A stretch of DNA of 64,000 nucleotides. It comes from Candidatus Zhuqueibacterota bacterium. Its GTDB lineage: Bacteria > Zhuqueibacterota > Zhuqueibacteria > Residuimicrobiales > Krinioviventaceae. The position numbers and the translations under genes were made by a program. The DNA lies in the NCBI GenBank assembly GCA_016928775.1, contig JAFGKD010000116.1, forward strand, positions 1-64,000, given 5' to 3'. The notes under the pieces are model-generated. The model was not told the DNA's origin and did not search any database. It worked only from the letters and a program-made list of their open reading frames with translations. This document shows, one piece after another, positions 1 through 8,965 of this stretch; the first letter of the stretch is position 1, and every line of letters begins with the position of its first letter.

Positions 1-177
1 CCACATAGCTGTGTGCAAAAACCGTGGATTGATCACGAATTTGGATAAAAATTTACTTGATTTTGACTTAAAGAATATCCGTGGCTTAAAAATCCGTGGC
101 TCAAAAATATATCCGTGACTGAAATCTGATTACAGTAATACGAAAAATCTTGCAACAAAGCAAGTCAGTTTTACCAT
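1..177. repeat. Intergenic stretch with short direct repeats
   Basis: I see no gene in these 177 bases, which lie downstream of the minus-strand SpmA/SpmB gene. Three near-identical copies of ATCCGTGGCT (third copy ATCCGTGACT) occur at 77-86, 92-101 and 111-120, and a related ccgtgga is near position 22. The same word recurs in other gaps of this window (about 26424 and 42849-42972), so it looks like a dispersed non-coding repeat and not a local operator. Confidence 0.5.
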
Positions 178-1422
178 TCACCCAAACAACAATCGACAGA
201 TGAACAAAGCCGCCAGCACACCAGCCACATCCGCAAACAGCCCGGCCGGCACGGCAAAGCGCGTCTTTTTAATGCCGACGGCGCCAAAATAGACGGCGAT
301 CACATAAAATGTCGTCTCGGTGCAGCCATAAATGGTGGAGGCGAGATAACCGATGAACGAATCCGGGCTGTGCGTCTCTAACAGCTCGGTGATGATGCCG
401 AGGGTGCCGCTACCCGACAGCGGTCGCATCAGCGCAGCCGGGAGAATCTCGGCCGGCAGTCCGATCAGATTGGTGACCGGGGAGAGGAGGGAGGTGAAAA
501 AATCCATGGCGCCGGACGCCCGAAACATGGCGATAGCCGCCAAAATCGCCACTAAAAACGGAATGATACGAACCGCTACCTGGAAACCCTCTTTGGCGCC
601 CTCGACAAAAACTTCATAAACTTGAACCCTTTTGAAAACCGCCAAAACCGGAATCATCAGCAGCAAAAACGGAATGGTCCAGGTGGAGATAAAGGAAATA
701 ACTGATTTGAACGAAAACGGCACCACAGCGGCCAACTTTTGCAGCATGCCGGAGAAAATGCCAAACACCAGCAGTGTCAGAATGGCGGCGACGATCAGCA
801 CACCTCTCCATGAAAAGAGGGATGAATTCGGCACATTTTTATCGCGTTGCGCAAAGAACGAAAAGAATTTCACCGCAACAATGGCAGCGACTGTCGCCAT
901 TGTCGATGCAAAAATGGTCGGACCGATGATGGCGCCGGGTGCGCTCGATCCCAGACTGGTGCGCACACCAATGATGGTCATGGGCACGAGTGTGATGCTG
1001 GCGGTATTGAGCGCCAGGAACATTATCATGGCGTTCGTCGCGGTTTCCTTGTCGGGATTGAGCTCCTGCAATTGCTGCATGGCTTTGATGCCGAACGGCG
1101 TGGCCGCATTGCCGAGTCCCAGCCAGTTGGCGGCGATGTTGAGCATCATCGAGCCAATGGCCGGATGATCGGCGGGAATGTCGGGGAATAATCGTCGACT
1201 GATTGGCGTGATGGCCCTGGCCAACAATCGAATGAGTCCCGCTGCTTCAGCGATTTTCATCATTCCAAGCCACAGGGTCATGATGCCGATGAGGCCCAAA
1301 GCGATCTGTACAGCGGTACCGGACATATCGAGGGCGCTTTGGGTTACCTCCTTAATAGTGCCCGTCAACGCGCCCACAATCACCGCCGCGGCGATAAGAA
1401 ATAACCAGACATAGTTCATCAT
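178..1422 (-). CDS. SpmA/SpmB-fusion nucleoside-recognition (Gate) domain membrane protein
   Basis: Polytopic inner-membrane protein of about 414 residues. The N-terminal half resembles SpmA and the C-terminal half SpmB of Bacillus, here in one chain; the family is annotated as nucleoside-recognition or Gate domain. The first half holds a conserved-looking stretch with ANWLGLGNAATPFG and a later run with NTASITLVP; the second half has PLSGSGTLG and STIYGCTETTFYV. Hydrophobic helices run along the whole length. I chose the ATG at 1422 (a second ATG follows at 1419) because GGAG lies about 8 bases upstream; a longer reading frame to 1479 lacks a site. The substrate is unknown. SpmA/B affect spore-core dehydration in Bacillus, but homologues are common in non-sporulating bacteria, so a sporulation role is not implied. 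Confidence 0.82.
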   Translation of the reverse strand: MMNYVWLFLIAAAVIVGALTGTIKEVTQSALDMSGTAVQIALGLIGIMTLWLGMMKIAEAAGLIRLLARAITPISRRLFPDIPADHPAIGSMMLNIAANWLGLGNAATPFGIKAMQQLQELNPDKETATNAMIMFLALNTASITLVPMTIIGVRTSLGSSAPGAIIGPTIFASTMATVAAIVAVKFFSFFAQRDKNVPNSSLFSWRGVLIVAAILTLLVFGIFSGMLQKLAAVVPFSFKSVISFISTWTIPFLLLMIPVLAVFKRVQVYEVFVEGAKEGFQVAVRIIPFLVAILAAIAMFRASGAMDFFTSLLSPVTNLIGLPAEILPAALMRPLSGSGTLGIITELLETHSPDSFIGYLASTIYGCTETTFYVIAVYFGAVGIKKTRFAVPAGLFADVAGVLAALFICRLLFG

Positions 1423-1584
1423 GGGAAAATCTCCAAAACCAGGTTTGTTCAAAACTACAGTTTTTTTTGTGAGAAGCAAGAGGGAAAAAGAGCAGGGAAC
1501 AAGTAGCAGGGAGTGTGGAAAATCACTTGTAGAATTCCACGCTCTTTTGTATCTTTGCCCGTTTCATGAACAACTCTTTATTAA

Positions 1585-1788
<204 letters not shown>

Positions 1789-1793
1789 TGTTT

Positions 1794-1822
1794 GTGGTCG
1801 ATTTAGATCGACCACTTTTCCT
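1794..1822 (+). terminator. Rho-independent terminator of the ferredoxin gene
   Basis: A perfect 9-bp stem (GTGGTCGAT at 1794-1802, ATCGACCAC at 1807-1815) with loop TTAG is followed by TTTTCCTT. It starts 5 bases after the ferredoxin stop codon. Confidence 0.85.
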
Positions 1823-1935
1823 TCCCAATTTGCCAAATCCTGACTCTCCATTCTCAATATTCAATTGATTCTTGTCCATGTAATATTTATATTGTTTTTC
1901 ATCTTGTTTCGATTAACGTCTTGTGGAGGAATGGC

Positions 1936-2913
1936 ATGCGCCCCAGGATCTTGTTTGCGAGCTTGGCGCTCACTGTACTGTGCATAAGCTGCGGCAGCGG
2001 CGATCGTGATATTCGCACCCTTAAAATCGCCCACGGCCTGAATATTGATCATCCCGTTCATAAAGCAATGGTGTATCTGGCGCAACAAGCTGCAGAAAAA
2101 TCAGATCACACCCTAAAAATTGACATTTATCCGAGTGAACAACTTGGCACTGAAAAAGAATGTATCGAGCAGCTGCAAATGGGCATTTTATCCATGACCA
2201 AAGTATCGAGTAGCCCGCTGGAGAGTTTTGTGCCCAAAATCAAGGTGTTCGCCCTGCCTTTTTTATTTCGTGATGCCGAGCACAAATGGACAGTGTTGAA
2301 TGGCCCAATCGGCAAAGAGCTGCTCGTTGCCTGTACGCCCAAAGGTTTCCGCGGATTGTGTTATTATGATGCCGGGGCGCGCAGTTTTTATACAGTGGAT
2401 AAACCGATCTTGCACCCCGATGATTTGCAGGGATTAAAAATTCGTACGCAACAGAGTCCCATGGCAATTGATATGGTGAATGCCCTGGGCGGTTCGGCCA
2501 CGCCAATTCCCTGGGGCGAGTTATATACAGCCCTGCAGCAAGGCGTTGTGGATGGCGCTGAAAACAACGAACCAAGCCTCTACACCTCCCGCCACTACGA
2601 AGTGGCCAAACATTACAGCTTGAATGAACATACCATGGTTCCCGACGTTCTTTTGATCAGCACGCTGCAATGGGAGAGTCTAAGTAAGCAGCATCAGGAC
2701 ATTTTGGAACAAGCTGCCGACGAGTCTGTTGCGTATCAGCGCATATTATGGGCAGAATTTGTTCAAGAAGCCATGGCCGATATGACGTCAAAAGGCTTGC
2801 AGGTCTATAACCCCGATAAAACACCGTTTATGCAACGTGCGCAGGCTATGTATGAGAAGTATAAGGGAACCGAAATTGGCGAGTTGGCACAAAGAATTCA
2901 GGAGGTTCAATAA
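1936..2913 (+). CDS. dctP: TRAP transporter substrate-binding protein, DctP family
   Basis: Periplasmic binding component of a tripartite ATP-independent transporter, 325 residues. A signal peptide ends in LCISC, so it is probably lipid-anchored at Cys19. Typical DctP features include the early AHGLNIDHPVH, the central LKIRTQQSPMAIDMVNALGGSATPIPWGELYTAL split over the usual positions, and VVDGAENNE. The arginine in KIRTQ is the usual carboxylate-binding residue, so the ligand is probably an organic or sugar acid. The ATG at 1936 follows GGAGG with 6 bases between; an upstream TTG at 1921 would bury that site. The stop overlaps the start of dctQ by one base. Confidence 0.93.
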   Translation: MRPRILFASLALTVLCISCGSGDRDIRTLKIAHGLNIDHPVHKAMVYLAQQAAEKSDHTLKIDIYPSEQLGTEKECIEQLQMGILSMTKVSSSPLESFVPKIKVFALPFLFRDAEHKWTVLNGPIGKELLVACTPKGFRGLCYYDAGARSFYTVDKPILHPDDLQGLKIRTQQSPMAIDMVNALGGSATPIPWGELYTALQQGVVDGAENNEPSLYTSRHYEVAKHYSLNEHTMVPDVLLISTLQWESLSKQHQDILEQAADESVAYQRILWAEFVQEAMADMTSKGLQVYNPDKTPFMQRAQAMYEKYKGTEIGELAQRIQEVQ

Positions 2914-3431
2914 TGTGGACACCGATTAAAAAAGCATTAGATCGTTTTTTGGAAACGTTGGTGGCGGCGTCCATGGCAATCCTCACCATTGACGTGAGCT
3001 GGCAGGTGATCACACGTTTTATTTTGAAAAATCCCAGCAGTTGGACCGAGGAGCTGGCAACCAATCTTATGATCTGGGTTGGATTGTTGGGTGCGGCCGT
3101 TGCGTTGAATTACAAGGACCATCTCGGCATCGATTATTTTGTCGGCAAACTGTCGGAGAAAAAAAGATTGTGGACCGAGATGTTTGCCTATCTGTGCATC
3201 ACCCTGTTTTCATTTCTTGTCATGTTTTTAGGTGGACTCAAGCTCGTCGCGATCACCTTTCGCTTCGGTCAATTGTCACCGGCAATGAAACTACCCATGG
3301 GCTATGTCTATCTGGCCGTACCGGTCGCCGGAGTTTTTTTGGCTATTTACAGCACCGAATTTTTTGTGGAAACGTTCATAAAGCTGAGAAGAATCGGTGA
3401 TCACTCCGGTGCGGCGGTTGAAACGAAATAG
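2913..3431 (+). CDS. dctQ: TRAP transporter small permease, DctQ family
   Basis: Four-helix small membrane subunit, 172 residues, which joins the large permease DctM in the inner membrane. Hydrophobic segments lie near residues 17-35, 50-68, 90-110 and 130-150. The family-typical SWTEELATNLMIW patch follows the first helix. Its ATG shares a base with the dctP stop codon (TAATG), and GGAGG lies just upstream, so translation is probably coupled. A 54-base gap follows before dctM. Confidence 0.92.
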   Translation: MWTPIKKALDRFLETLVAASMAILTIDVSWQVITRFILKNPSSWTEELATNLMIWVGLLGAAVALNYKDHLGIDYFVGKLSEKKRLWTEMFAYLCITLFSFLVMFLGGLKLVAITFRFGQLSPAMKLPMGYVYLAVPVAGVFLAIYSTEFFVETFIKLRRIGDHSGAAVETK

Positions 3432-3485
3432 TCAGAATCCTGTAATTCGACAGAATGTGAATCCAGCAAATTTACGGGAGCGAAT

Positions 3486-4784
3486 ATGGATTGGCCTCTT
3501 TTCATCCTGATTGTCAGTTTTTTACTTCTTCTTGTCATAAATGTCCCGATTGCCTTTGCCATCGGCATTTCTTCCTTGCTCACTATTTTTGCCATTGGCG
3601 GTCTGCCCGAGTTTTTGACCGTTGCGTTTAAAATCGCCACGGGCATCGACAGTTTTGCCTTGCTGGCAATCCCGTTTTTTATTTTGGCGGGGCAGCTCAT
3701 GGGGCATGGTGGCATCGCACGACGATTGATCGATTTTGCCAATGTGTTCGTCGGTCGATTTCCGGGTGGTTTGGCTTATGTGAATATTATGACGTGTATG
3801 CTGTTCGGTGCCATTTCCGGTTCTGCTGTAGCAGCGGTATCGAGTGTTGGCGGATTTATGGTGCCGTTGATGAACAAGGAAGGGTATCATCGTGATTTTA
3901 ATGCCTCAGTCAGCATCACTGCCGCAACCACCGGACTGCTCATCCCGCCGAGCAATGTCATGATCGTTTATTCGCTGGCAACCGGTGGCGCGGTGTCCGT
4001 GGCGGCTATTTTTATGGCTGGTATTCTCCCGGGGGTGCTCACGGGACTCGGTTTGATGGTCGTCGCCGGGGTGATTTCGATCAGAAATAAATATGGCAAA
4101 GGTGTTTCATTTGGCTTTAAAGAAAGTCTAATCAAATTTTTTGTTGCGGTTCCCGCTTTGTTGCTCATCGTCATCGTTCTTGGTGGTATTTTGAGTGGTA
4201 TCTTTACCGCGACCGAAGCGTCAGCCATCGCGGTTGTTTACGCGCTTTTCCTGTCGGTCATCGTGTACCGCGAGGTCAAGTGGCGGGAATTACCCAACAT
4301 ATTTTTACAAGCCGGTCGAACGACAGCCGTCGTTTTTATGTTGATAGGCACATCCATGGCCATGTCCTATGTACTGGCGCATGAGAATATTCCCCAGACC
4401 ATCAGCGCCGCACTACTCGGCCTGTCCAATAATCCGGTGGTGATCTTGTTGATCATCAATCTCATGCTGTTGTTTGTCGGCACTTTTATGGATATGACCC
4501 CGGCTGTTCTCATCTTCACGCCGATCTTTTTGCCCATTGTCACCCAGCTCGGTGTGCACCCGATTCATTTCGGCATCATTATGATCATGAACCTCTGTAT
4601 TGGCATTTGTACGCCACCGGTGGGCTCTTGTCTGTTTGTCGGGTGCGGTATTGCCAAAACGACGATCACGGATGTTATTCGCCATATTTTGCCGTTCTTT
4701 TTGGCGATGATCATCGTTCTTTTTATTATAACTTATATCCCGTGGCTGTCAATGGCGGTGCCGGCTGCATTAAATCTATTCTAA
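3486..4784 (+). CDS. dctM: TRAP transporter large permease, DctM family
   Basis: Large membrane subunit of the TRAP transporter, 432 residues, with about 12 hydrophobic helices. It forms the Na+- or H+-coupled translocation path. Hallmarks include PFFILAGQLM near residue 62, GAISGSAVAAVSSVG near 103, TGLLIPPSN near 151 and the late CIGICTPPVGSCLFV. GGGAG precedes the ATG. It is the third gene of the dctPQM set and lies 19 bases before the SDR gene, which suggests that the imported acid is the substrate of that dehydrogenase. Confidence 0.94.
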   Translation: MDWPLFILIVSFLLLLVINVPIAFAIGISSLLTIFAIGGLPEFLTVAFKIATGIDSFALLAIPFFILAGQLMGHGGIARRLIDFANVFVGRFPGGLAYVNIMTCMLFGAISGSAVAAVSSVGGFMVPLMNKEGYHRDFNASVSITAATTGLLIPPSNVMIVYSLATGGAVSVAAIFMAGILPGVLTGLGLMVVAGVISIRNKYGKGVSFGFKESLIKFFVAVPALLLIVIVLGGILSGIFTATEASAIAVVYALFLSVIVYREVKWRELPNIFLQAGRTTAVVFMLIGTSMAMSYVLAHENIPQTISAALLGLSNNPVVILLIINLMLLFVGTFMDMTPAVLIFTPIFLPIVTQLGVHPIHFGIIMIMNLCIGICTPPVGSCLFVGCGIAKTTITDVIRHILPFFLAMIIVLFIITYIPWLSMAVPAALNLF

Positions 4785-4803
4785 AAACTGAAGTGGAGTA
4801 AAC

Positions 4804-5583
4804 ATGCGTTTTATCAAGGATATGTTTGGCTTGAAAGGTAAGGTGGCTGCCGTGATTGGCGGCGGTGGCGTGTTGGCCGGTGAGATGGCAAAAGGTCTCG
4901 CGCAAGCCGGTGCTGATATTGCTATTCTTGATTTGAATGCGGATACGGCACAAAATATGGCTGATAGTATGAAAAAATTTGGCGTCAGGTCAATGGCCGT
5001 GCCGGTGAATGCCGCGATAAAAGCGGATTTGTTTACAGCAGCGCAGCGCATCAAAGCGGAATTGGACACTGCCGATATTTTGATCAATGCCGCCGGTATC
5101 AATTCAGCGACTCCTTTTTTTGCGATCAGTGAGGAGGAATTCGACAAGATTATGGCGGTGAATTTGAAAAGCATGTTTTTCGCCTGCCAGGTGTTTGGGC
5201 AGCACATGATTGATGAACAGAAAAAGGGCAGCATCATCAATATTTCATCCGCCTCATCCGGGCCGCCGTTGTCCAAAGTTTTTACCTACGGGATCAGCAA
5301 AGCCGGTGTCAACAATTTGACACAGTGGCTGGCGCGTGAATGGGCGACCAAAGGTGTGCGGGTCAATGCCATCGCTCCGGGCTTTTTCCCGGCGGAACAG
5401 AATCGTAAAATCCTGACGCACGAGCGCGTCGCCGACATTAAACGGCACACGCCGATGGATCGTTTTGGCGAGGCAGAAGAGCTCGTTGGCGCCACCATTT
5501 GGCTGGCTTCGGAGCGAGCTTCTTCCTTTGTCACCGGCGCCATCATTCGCGTCGATGGTGGCTATACCGCCATGACCATTTGA
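4804..5583 (+). CDS. SDR-family NAD(P)-dependent oxidoreductase
   Basis: Short-chain dehydrogenase/reductase of 259 residues. The cofactor loop GGGGVLAGEMAKG is a variant of TGxxxGxG; NAAG follows near residue 97; catalytic Ser, Tyr and Lys are in NISSASS and YGISKAG; the C-terminal DGGYTAM is typical. Sequence and context (next to a TRAP transporter, one gene from gnd) resemble SDR enzymes that reduce or oxidise hexuronates and aldonates, such as D-mannonate oxidoreductase-type SDRs, but the exact substrate is inferred. GGAG lies 6 bases before the ATG. It is probably in one transcript with dctPQM. Confidence 0.85.
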   Translation: MRFIKDMFGLKGKVAAVIGGGGVLAGEMAKGLAQAGADIAILDLNADTAQNMADSMKKFGVRSMAVPVNAAIKADLFTAAQRIKAELDTADILINAAGINSATPFFAISEEEFDKIMAVNLKSMFFACQVFGQHMIDEQKKGSIINISSASSGPPLSKVFTYGISKAGVNNLTQWLAREWATKGVRVNAIAPGFFPAEQNRKILTHERVADIKRHTPMDRFGEAEELVGATIWLASERASSFVTGAIIRVDGGYTAMTI

Positions 5584-5678
5584 TGAAATTTATAGAAAAC
5601 GAAATTATCGTGGCATAGTTGGTGTTAAATCTTCTCGAATCATGCAGGATTTTACGAATGAAACTGGAGCGTCTATTG

Positions 5679-6725
5679 ATGAGAAAAATCTTTATTTTAA
5701 TTGGCTTCATGTTAATGAGCTGTTCGCAGCCGCACAGCGTGGAATGGCTCCGAGGTTCCTTCACGCACGCTCTGAATACGGCGCGGGATTTAAACAAGCC
5801 TGTTCTGGTTGATTTTTATTCAGATACATGAGGTCCATGCAGAAAGCTGGATCAGCTTGTATTTGATGAAAAAAATGCCTCGCGGTTGATTAATGAAAAA
5901 TACGTTCCGTTTAGAATAGAAAAGCGGGACAGCACCTATCAAAAGCTGCGCGAATTTTTTAATATGCAGGGTTTTCCAACAGTCATTGTCCTGGGTGCAG
6001 ACGGCATAGAGCTCGATCGCACCGTTGGATTTGACGGACATGCGGAAAATTTTGTCGCAACCTTGAACGACTGGGCAGAAAATAACAATACACTTTACGC
6101 CTTTCTGGAGAAATGGGCTCAAGACACCACCGATGTTGAGTGGAACTATCGAATTGCGCTGCGTTATGTTGATCGCTATCAACATACGCTGGCTGTGCGG
6201 TTTTTGCGAAACGTCCTGTCGCTTGATCCTGATAATAAAGCGGGCTATAAAAAAGACGCGGAATTTCATCTCGCGTTGCATGAGGCGCGCAGCGACGGGA
6301 ATCCGGCAAAACTTGCTGAACATCTCGAAACCGAGAGTGATACCGACAGACTTGAGCTGGGCTATTTTGCCCTGGCGCGGGTATATGAGGGACAAAATGA
6401 CGTCGCCAATGCGGTGAGAGTTTATGAAATGGCGCTGGAAAAAATGCCGGACAATGCCAATATGATGAACGCTGCAGCCTGGTTCATCTACGAGCAGAAG
6501 GCGAGCCAGCATTACGCCTGGGGCATTAAAGCCGCGCAAAAAGCGGTCGAGCTGGCGCCGGAATCCGCATCGATCTGGGATACGTTGGCCTGGTTATATC
6601 ATTCTGATGAGCAGTATCAGTTGGCAATACAGGCGATGTCCAGGGCCGCAGAATTGGAGCCGGATGTCGATTATTTCAAGCAATCGCTGCAAAAAATGAA
6701 AAACGATTTAAAGCAAAAAAGTTGA
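5679..6725 (+). CDS. Putative selenoprotein: thioredoxin-like (UGPC) TPR lipoprotein with in-frame UGA
   Basis: Lipoprotein of 348 residues if the TGA at 5829-5831 is read as selenocysteine 51. The signal peptide ends in LMSC (Cys15). A thioredoxin fold follows, with VLVDFYSDT, then the TGA, then GPCRKLD; this is exactly the CGPC redox motif with its first Cys codon replaced by TGA. The fold goes on with the cis-Pro stretch QGFPTVIV. From about residue 150 there are TPR-like helices, with repeats around [23 protein letters not shown] and [16 protein letters not shown]. The frame is open on both sides of the TGA. Start: ATG 5679 has GGAG 9 bases upstream and gives a clean signal peptide; ATG 5658 is an alternative. 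It lies 20 bases before gnd. A nonsense mutation or sequencing error is possible but would have to hit the catalytic codon. Confidence 0.72.
5832..5862 (+). promoter_or_regulatory. Candidate bacterial SECIS hairpin after the in-frame UGA
   Basis: Directly downstream of the UGA, AAGCTG (5844-5849) and CAGCTT (5853-5858) form a perfect 6-bp stem around GAT. If the closing G-C pair opens, the loop is GGATC on 5 bp. The loop begins 17-18 bases after the UGA and has G at its first position, as in known bacterial SECIS elements bound by SelB. The lower stem is weak (mismatches and G-U pairs). Hairpins of this size can occur by chance, so it is supporting evidence only. Confidence 0.5.
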
Positions 6726-6745
6726 TATTTAATAAAGGAGCACTT

Positions 6746-8197
6746 ATGGGAGATTATGACATTGGGCTTGTTGGCCTGGCCGTTATGGGTGAGAATCTTA
6801 TTTTGAATATGGAAAGCCACGGTTTCCAGGTGGCGTGCTACAATCGCACCACCAGCAAGGTTGAAACGTTTATTCGTGGCCGAGCTAAAGGTAAAAATAT
6901 TAAAGGATGTTTTTCGATAGAGGAGTTGGTCAGTAGCCTGAAGCGCCCGAGAAAAGTTATGCTCATGGTCAAAGCAGGCGCTGCTGTCGATGCGTTCATT
7001 GAGCAGGTTATTCCATTTCTTGAACAGGGTGACATCATCATTGATGGCGGCAATACCCATTTCCCGGATACGATTCGCCGCACGAAATATTGTGAAAAAA
7101 AAGGCGTGCGCTATATCGGCACCGGCGTGTCCGGTGGCGAGGAAGGTGCTCTCAAGGGTCCATCTATCATGCCCGGTGGTTCTCCGGACGCCTGGCCGTT
7201 TGTCAAACCGATTTTCCAGTCCATTGCCGCCAAAGTAGAAGATGGCACGCCCTGTTGCGATTGGGTTGGTGAAAATGGCGCCGGACACTTTGTCAAGATG
7301 GTGCATAACGGCATCGAGTACGGCGATATGCAGATGATCACTGAAACCTACCAGCTCATGAAAGTCGGCCTTGGTTTGAGCAATGAGGACATGCACCAGG
7401 TTTTTGCCAGGTGGAACAAAGGCAAATTAGACAGTTATTTGATTGAAATCACCCGCGATATTTTAGCCTACAAAGATGACGATGGTCACGCCGTCATTGA
7501 TTTGATTCTCGATACCGCCGGTCAGAAAGGCACCGGCAAATGGACCGCCATTGAGGCATTGAATCAGGGACAACCCTTGACGCTCATCGGTGAGGCGGTT
7601 TTTGCGCGCTGTCTTTCGGCGTTGAAAGAGGAGCGTGTCGCCGCTTCTCAACAGCTCGCTGGACCGGGAACCTCGTTCACCGGCAATAAGGAGCAATTTG
7701 TCGATGATCTTGAACAAGCGCTTTATGCGTCCAAGATCGTCAGCTATGCGCAGGGTTACCAGCTTATGCGCGCAGCCGCATCGGAATACGCCTGGAACTT
7801 GAATTATGGCGGTATTGCCCTGATGTGGCGCGGCGGCTGTATTATCCGCTCGGTCTTTTTAGGCAAGATCAAGGAAGCTTTTGATCGGGATCAAAACCTG
7901 GTGAATCTGATGCTCGATCCGTTCTTTAAAAACGAAATTATGAATGCCGTACCGGCCTGGCGGCGCGTCATCACAACAGCGGTCGAGCTGGGTGTACCGG
8001 TTCCGGCACTGAGTACGGCGTTGGCCTATTTTGATGGTTACCGCAGTGAACGACTACCGGCGAATTTGCTGCAGGCACAGCGCGACTATTTTGGCGCCCA
8101 TACCTACGAGCGCGTCGACAAGCCACGCGGCGAATTTTTCCACACCAACTGGACCGGGCGCGGCGGTACGACATCGGCATCGACGTATACAGTCTAA
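6746..8197 (+). CDS. gnd: 6-phosphogluconate dehydrogenase, decarboxylating
   Basis: Cytosolic enzyme of the oxidative pentose phosphate pathway: 6-phosphogluconate + NADP+ to ribulose 5-phosphate + CO2. Length 483 residues, usual for the long form. The Rossmann motif [15 protein letters not shown] is at the N-terminus, followed by YNRTTSK, the substrate-site [19 protein letters not shown], and catalytic Lys and His-Asn in [16 protein letters not shown]. The C-terminal [13 protein letters not shown] is conserved. AAGGAG precedes the ATG at 6746. Position after the TRAP/SDR genes suggests that an imported aldonate or uronate enters central metabolism here. Confidence 0.96.
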   Translation: MGDYDIGLVGLAVMGENLILNMESHGFQVACYNRTTSKVETFIRGRAKGKNIKGCFSIEELVSSLKRPRKVMLMVKAGAAVDAFIEQVIPFLEQGDIIIDGGNTHFPDTIRRTKYCEKKGVRYIGTGVSGGEEGALKGPSIMPGGSPDAWPFVKPIFQSIAAKVEDGTPCCDWVGENGAGHFVKMVHNGIEYGDMQMITETYQLMKVGLGLSNEDMHQVFARWNKGKLDSYLIEITRDILAYKDDDGHAVIDLILDTAGQKGTGKWTAIEALNQGQPLTLIGEAVFARCLSALKEERVAASQQLAGPGTSFTGNKEQFVDDLEQALYASKIVSYAQGYQLMRAAASEYAWNLNYGGIALMWRGGCIIRSVFLGKIKEAFDRDQNLVNLMLDPFFKNEIMNAVPAWRRVITTAVELGVPVPALSTALAYFDGYRSERLPANLLQAQRDYFGAHTYERVDKPRGEFFHTNWTGRGGTTSASTYTV

Positions 8198-8227
8198 TAT
8201 GTTTTTAGGCTCGGTTTAACAAAACTC

Positions 8228-8965
8228 ATGAAGCGTTTCTTGTGGCTGCTGCCCATTTTTTCTGTTATCGGATGTTCTGCTGCAACCTATCATTATAGTC
8301 TTGTGCAAACAGATGCATCCGATAGCTTTGTCATTATTTTGCACGGTTTACGCGGAAAAAGTACCTCTTTTCTCATGATGGAAAAGGCGCTCGTGGCAAA
8401 AGGCTACAATGTATGCCGCGTGGACTATCCATCAACGCAGGATACTATTGAGAGATTGGCGGATACAGCTATTCGTACTGCCATTGAGCGTTGTAGCGGT
8501 GCGGGAGGTGATACGCTGCATTTTGTCGCTCATTCAATGGGTGGCATACTGGTACGATATTATCTGCAAAAGTTTGACGTACCCCAATTGGGCCGAGTGG
8601 TGCTCCTTTGTCCGCCAAATCGTGGCATTGAATTGATCGATACCTTTGCCTGGTGTGGTGCCTTTCGAAAATACAACGGCCCGGCGGGCATGCAGTTGAG
8701 CGCCAAAAAAGACGGCTTTGTTCGTTCTTTGCTACCGTCCCAAAGTGACGTCGGCGTGATCATGAGCACAAAATCGGTCAATCCCGTTGCGTCAGCCTTT
8801 ATCCCCGGCCCTGATGACGGACGGGTTGCCATTGCCAGCGCCAGGATCAACGATCTGAAAGATTTTGTGCTGGTCAACAGTAATCATCACGTCATCATGA
8901 AAAAAGAAGAGACAATCCGGCAGGTTATCAGTTTTTTGAAAAATGGCAGTTTTGAAAAAGACTGA
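8228..8965 (+). CDS. Alpha/beta-hydrolase lipoprotein (lipase-like)
   Basis: Probable lipoprotein of 245 residues (lipobox SVIGC, Cys16) with an alpha/beta-hydrolase fold. FVIILHGLRGKSTSF carries the oxyanion-hole HG motif, and HFVAHSMGGILVRYYL has the nucleophile elbow with Ser103. The late SNHHVIMKKEE supplies a candidate catalytic His. The pattern fits the triacylglycerol lipase/PGAP1-like group that acts on esters at the membrane; the substrate is unknown. It starts 30 bases after gnd, and its end overlaps the longer start choice of the LarA-like gene by 23 bases. Confidence 0.8.
   Translation: MKRFLWLLPIFSVIGCSAATYHYSLVQTDASDSFVIILHGLRGKSTSFLMMEKALVAKGYNVCRVDYPSTQDTIERLADTAIRTAIERCSGAGGDTLHFVAHSMGGILVRYYLQKFDVPQLGRVVLLCPPNRGIELIDTFAWCGAFRKYNGPAGMQLSAKKDGFVRSLLPSQSDVGVIMSTKSVNPVASAFIPGPDDGRVAIASARINDLKDFVLVNSNHHVIMKKEETIRQVISFLKNGSFEKD

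Noticed and set aside
77-120. Start of a CRISPR array
   Set aside because: The repeats are only 10 bases with gaps of 5 and 9 bases; no spacers of normal size and no cas genes.
632-1168. Plus-strand open frame of 178 codons
   Set aside because: It lies antisense inside the SpmA/SpmB gene, has no ribosome site and no protein-like pattern.
5829-5831. The TGA as a plain stop codon splitting two separate genes
   Set aside because: The frame is identical on both sides, the downstream part lacks a start and ribosome site at its first Met (5886), and the thioredoxin motif continues directly (GPC). A random nonsense mutation cannot be excluded but is less likely at exactly this codon.
5820-6539. 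Minus-strand open frame of 239 codons
   Set aside because: It is antisense to the thioredoxin-TPR gene; the plus strand has recognisable domains and this frame has none.
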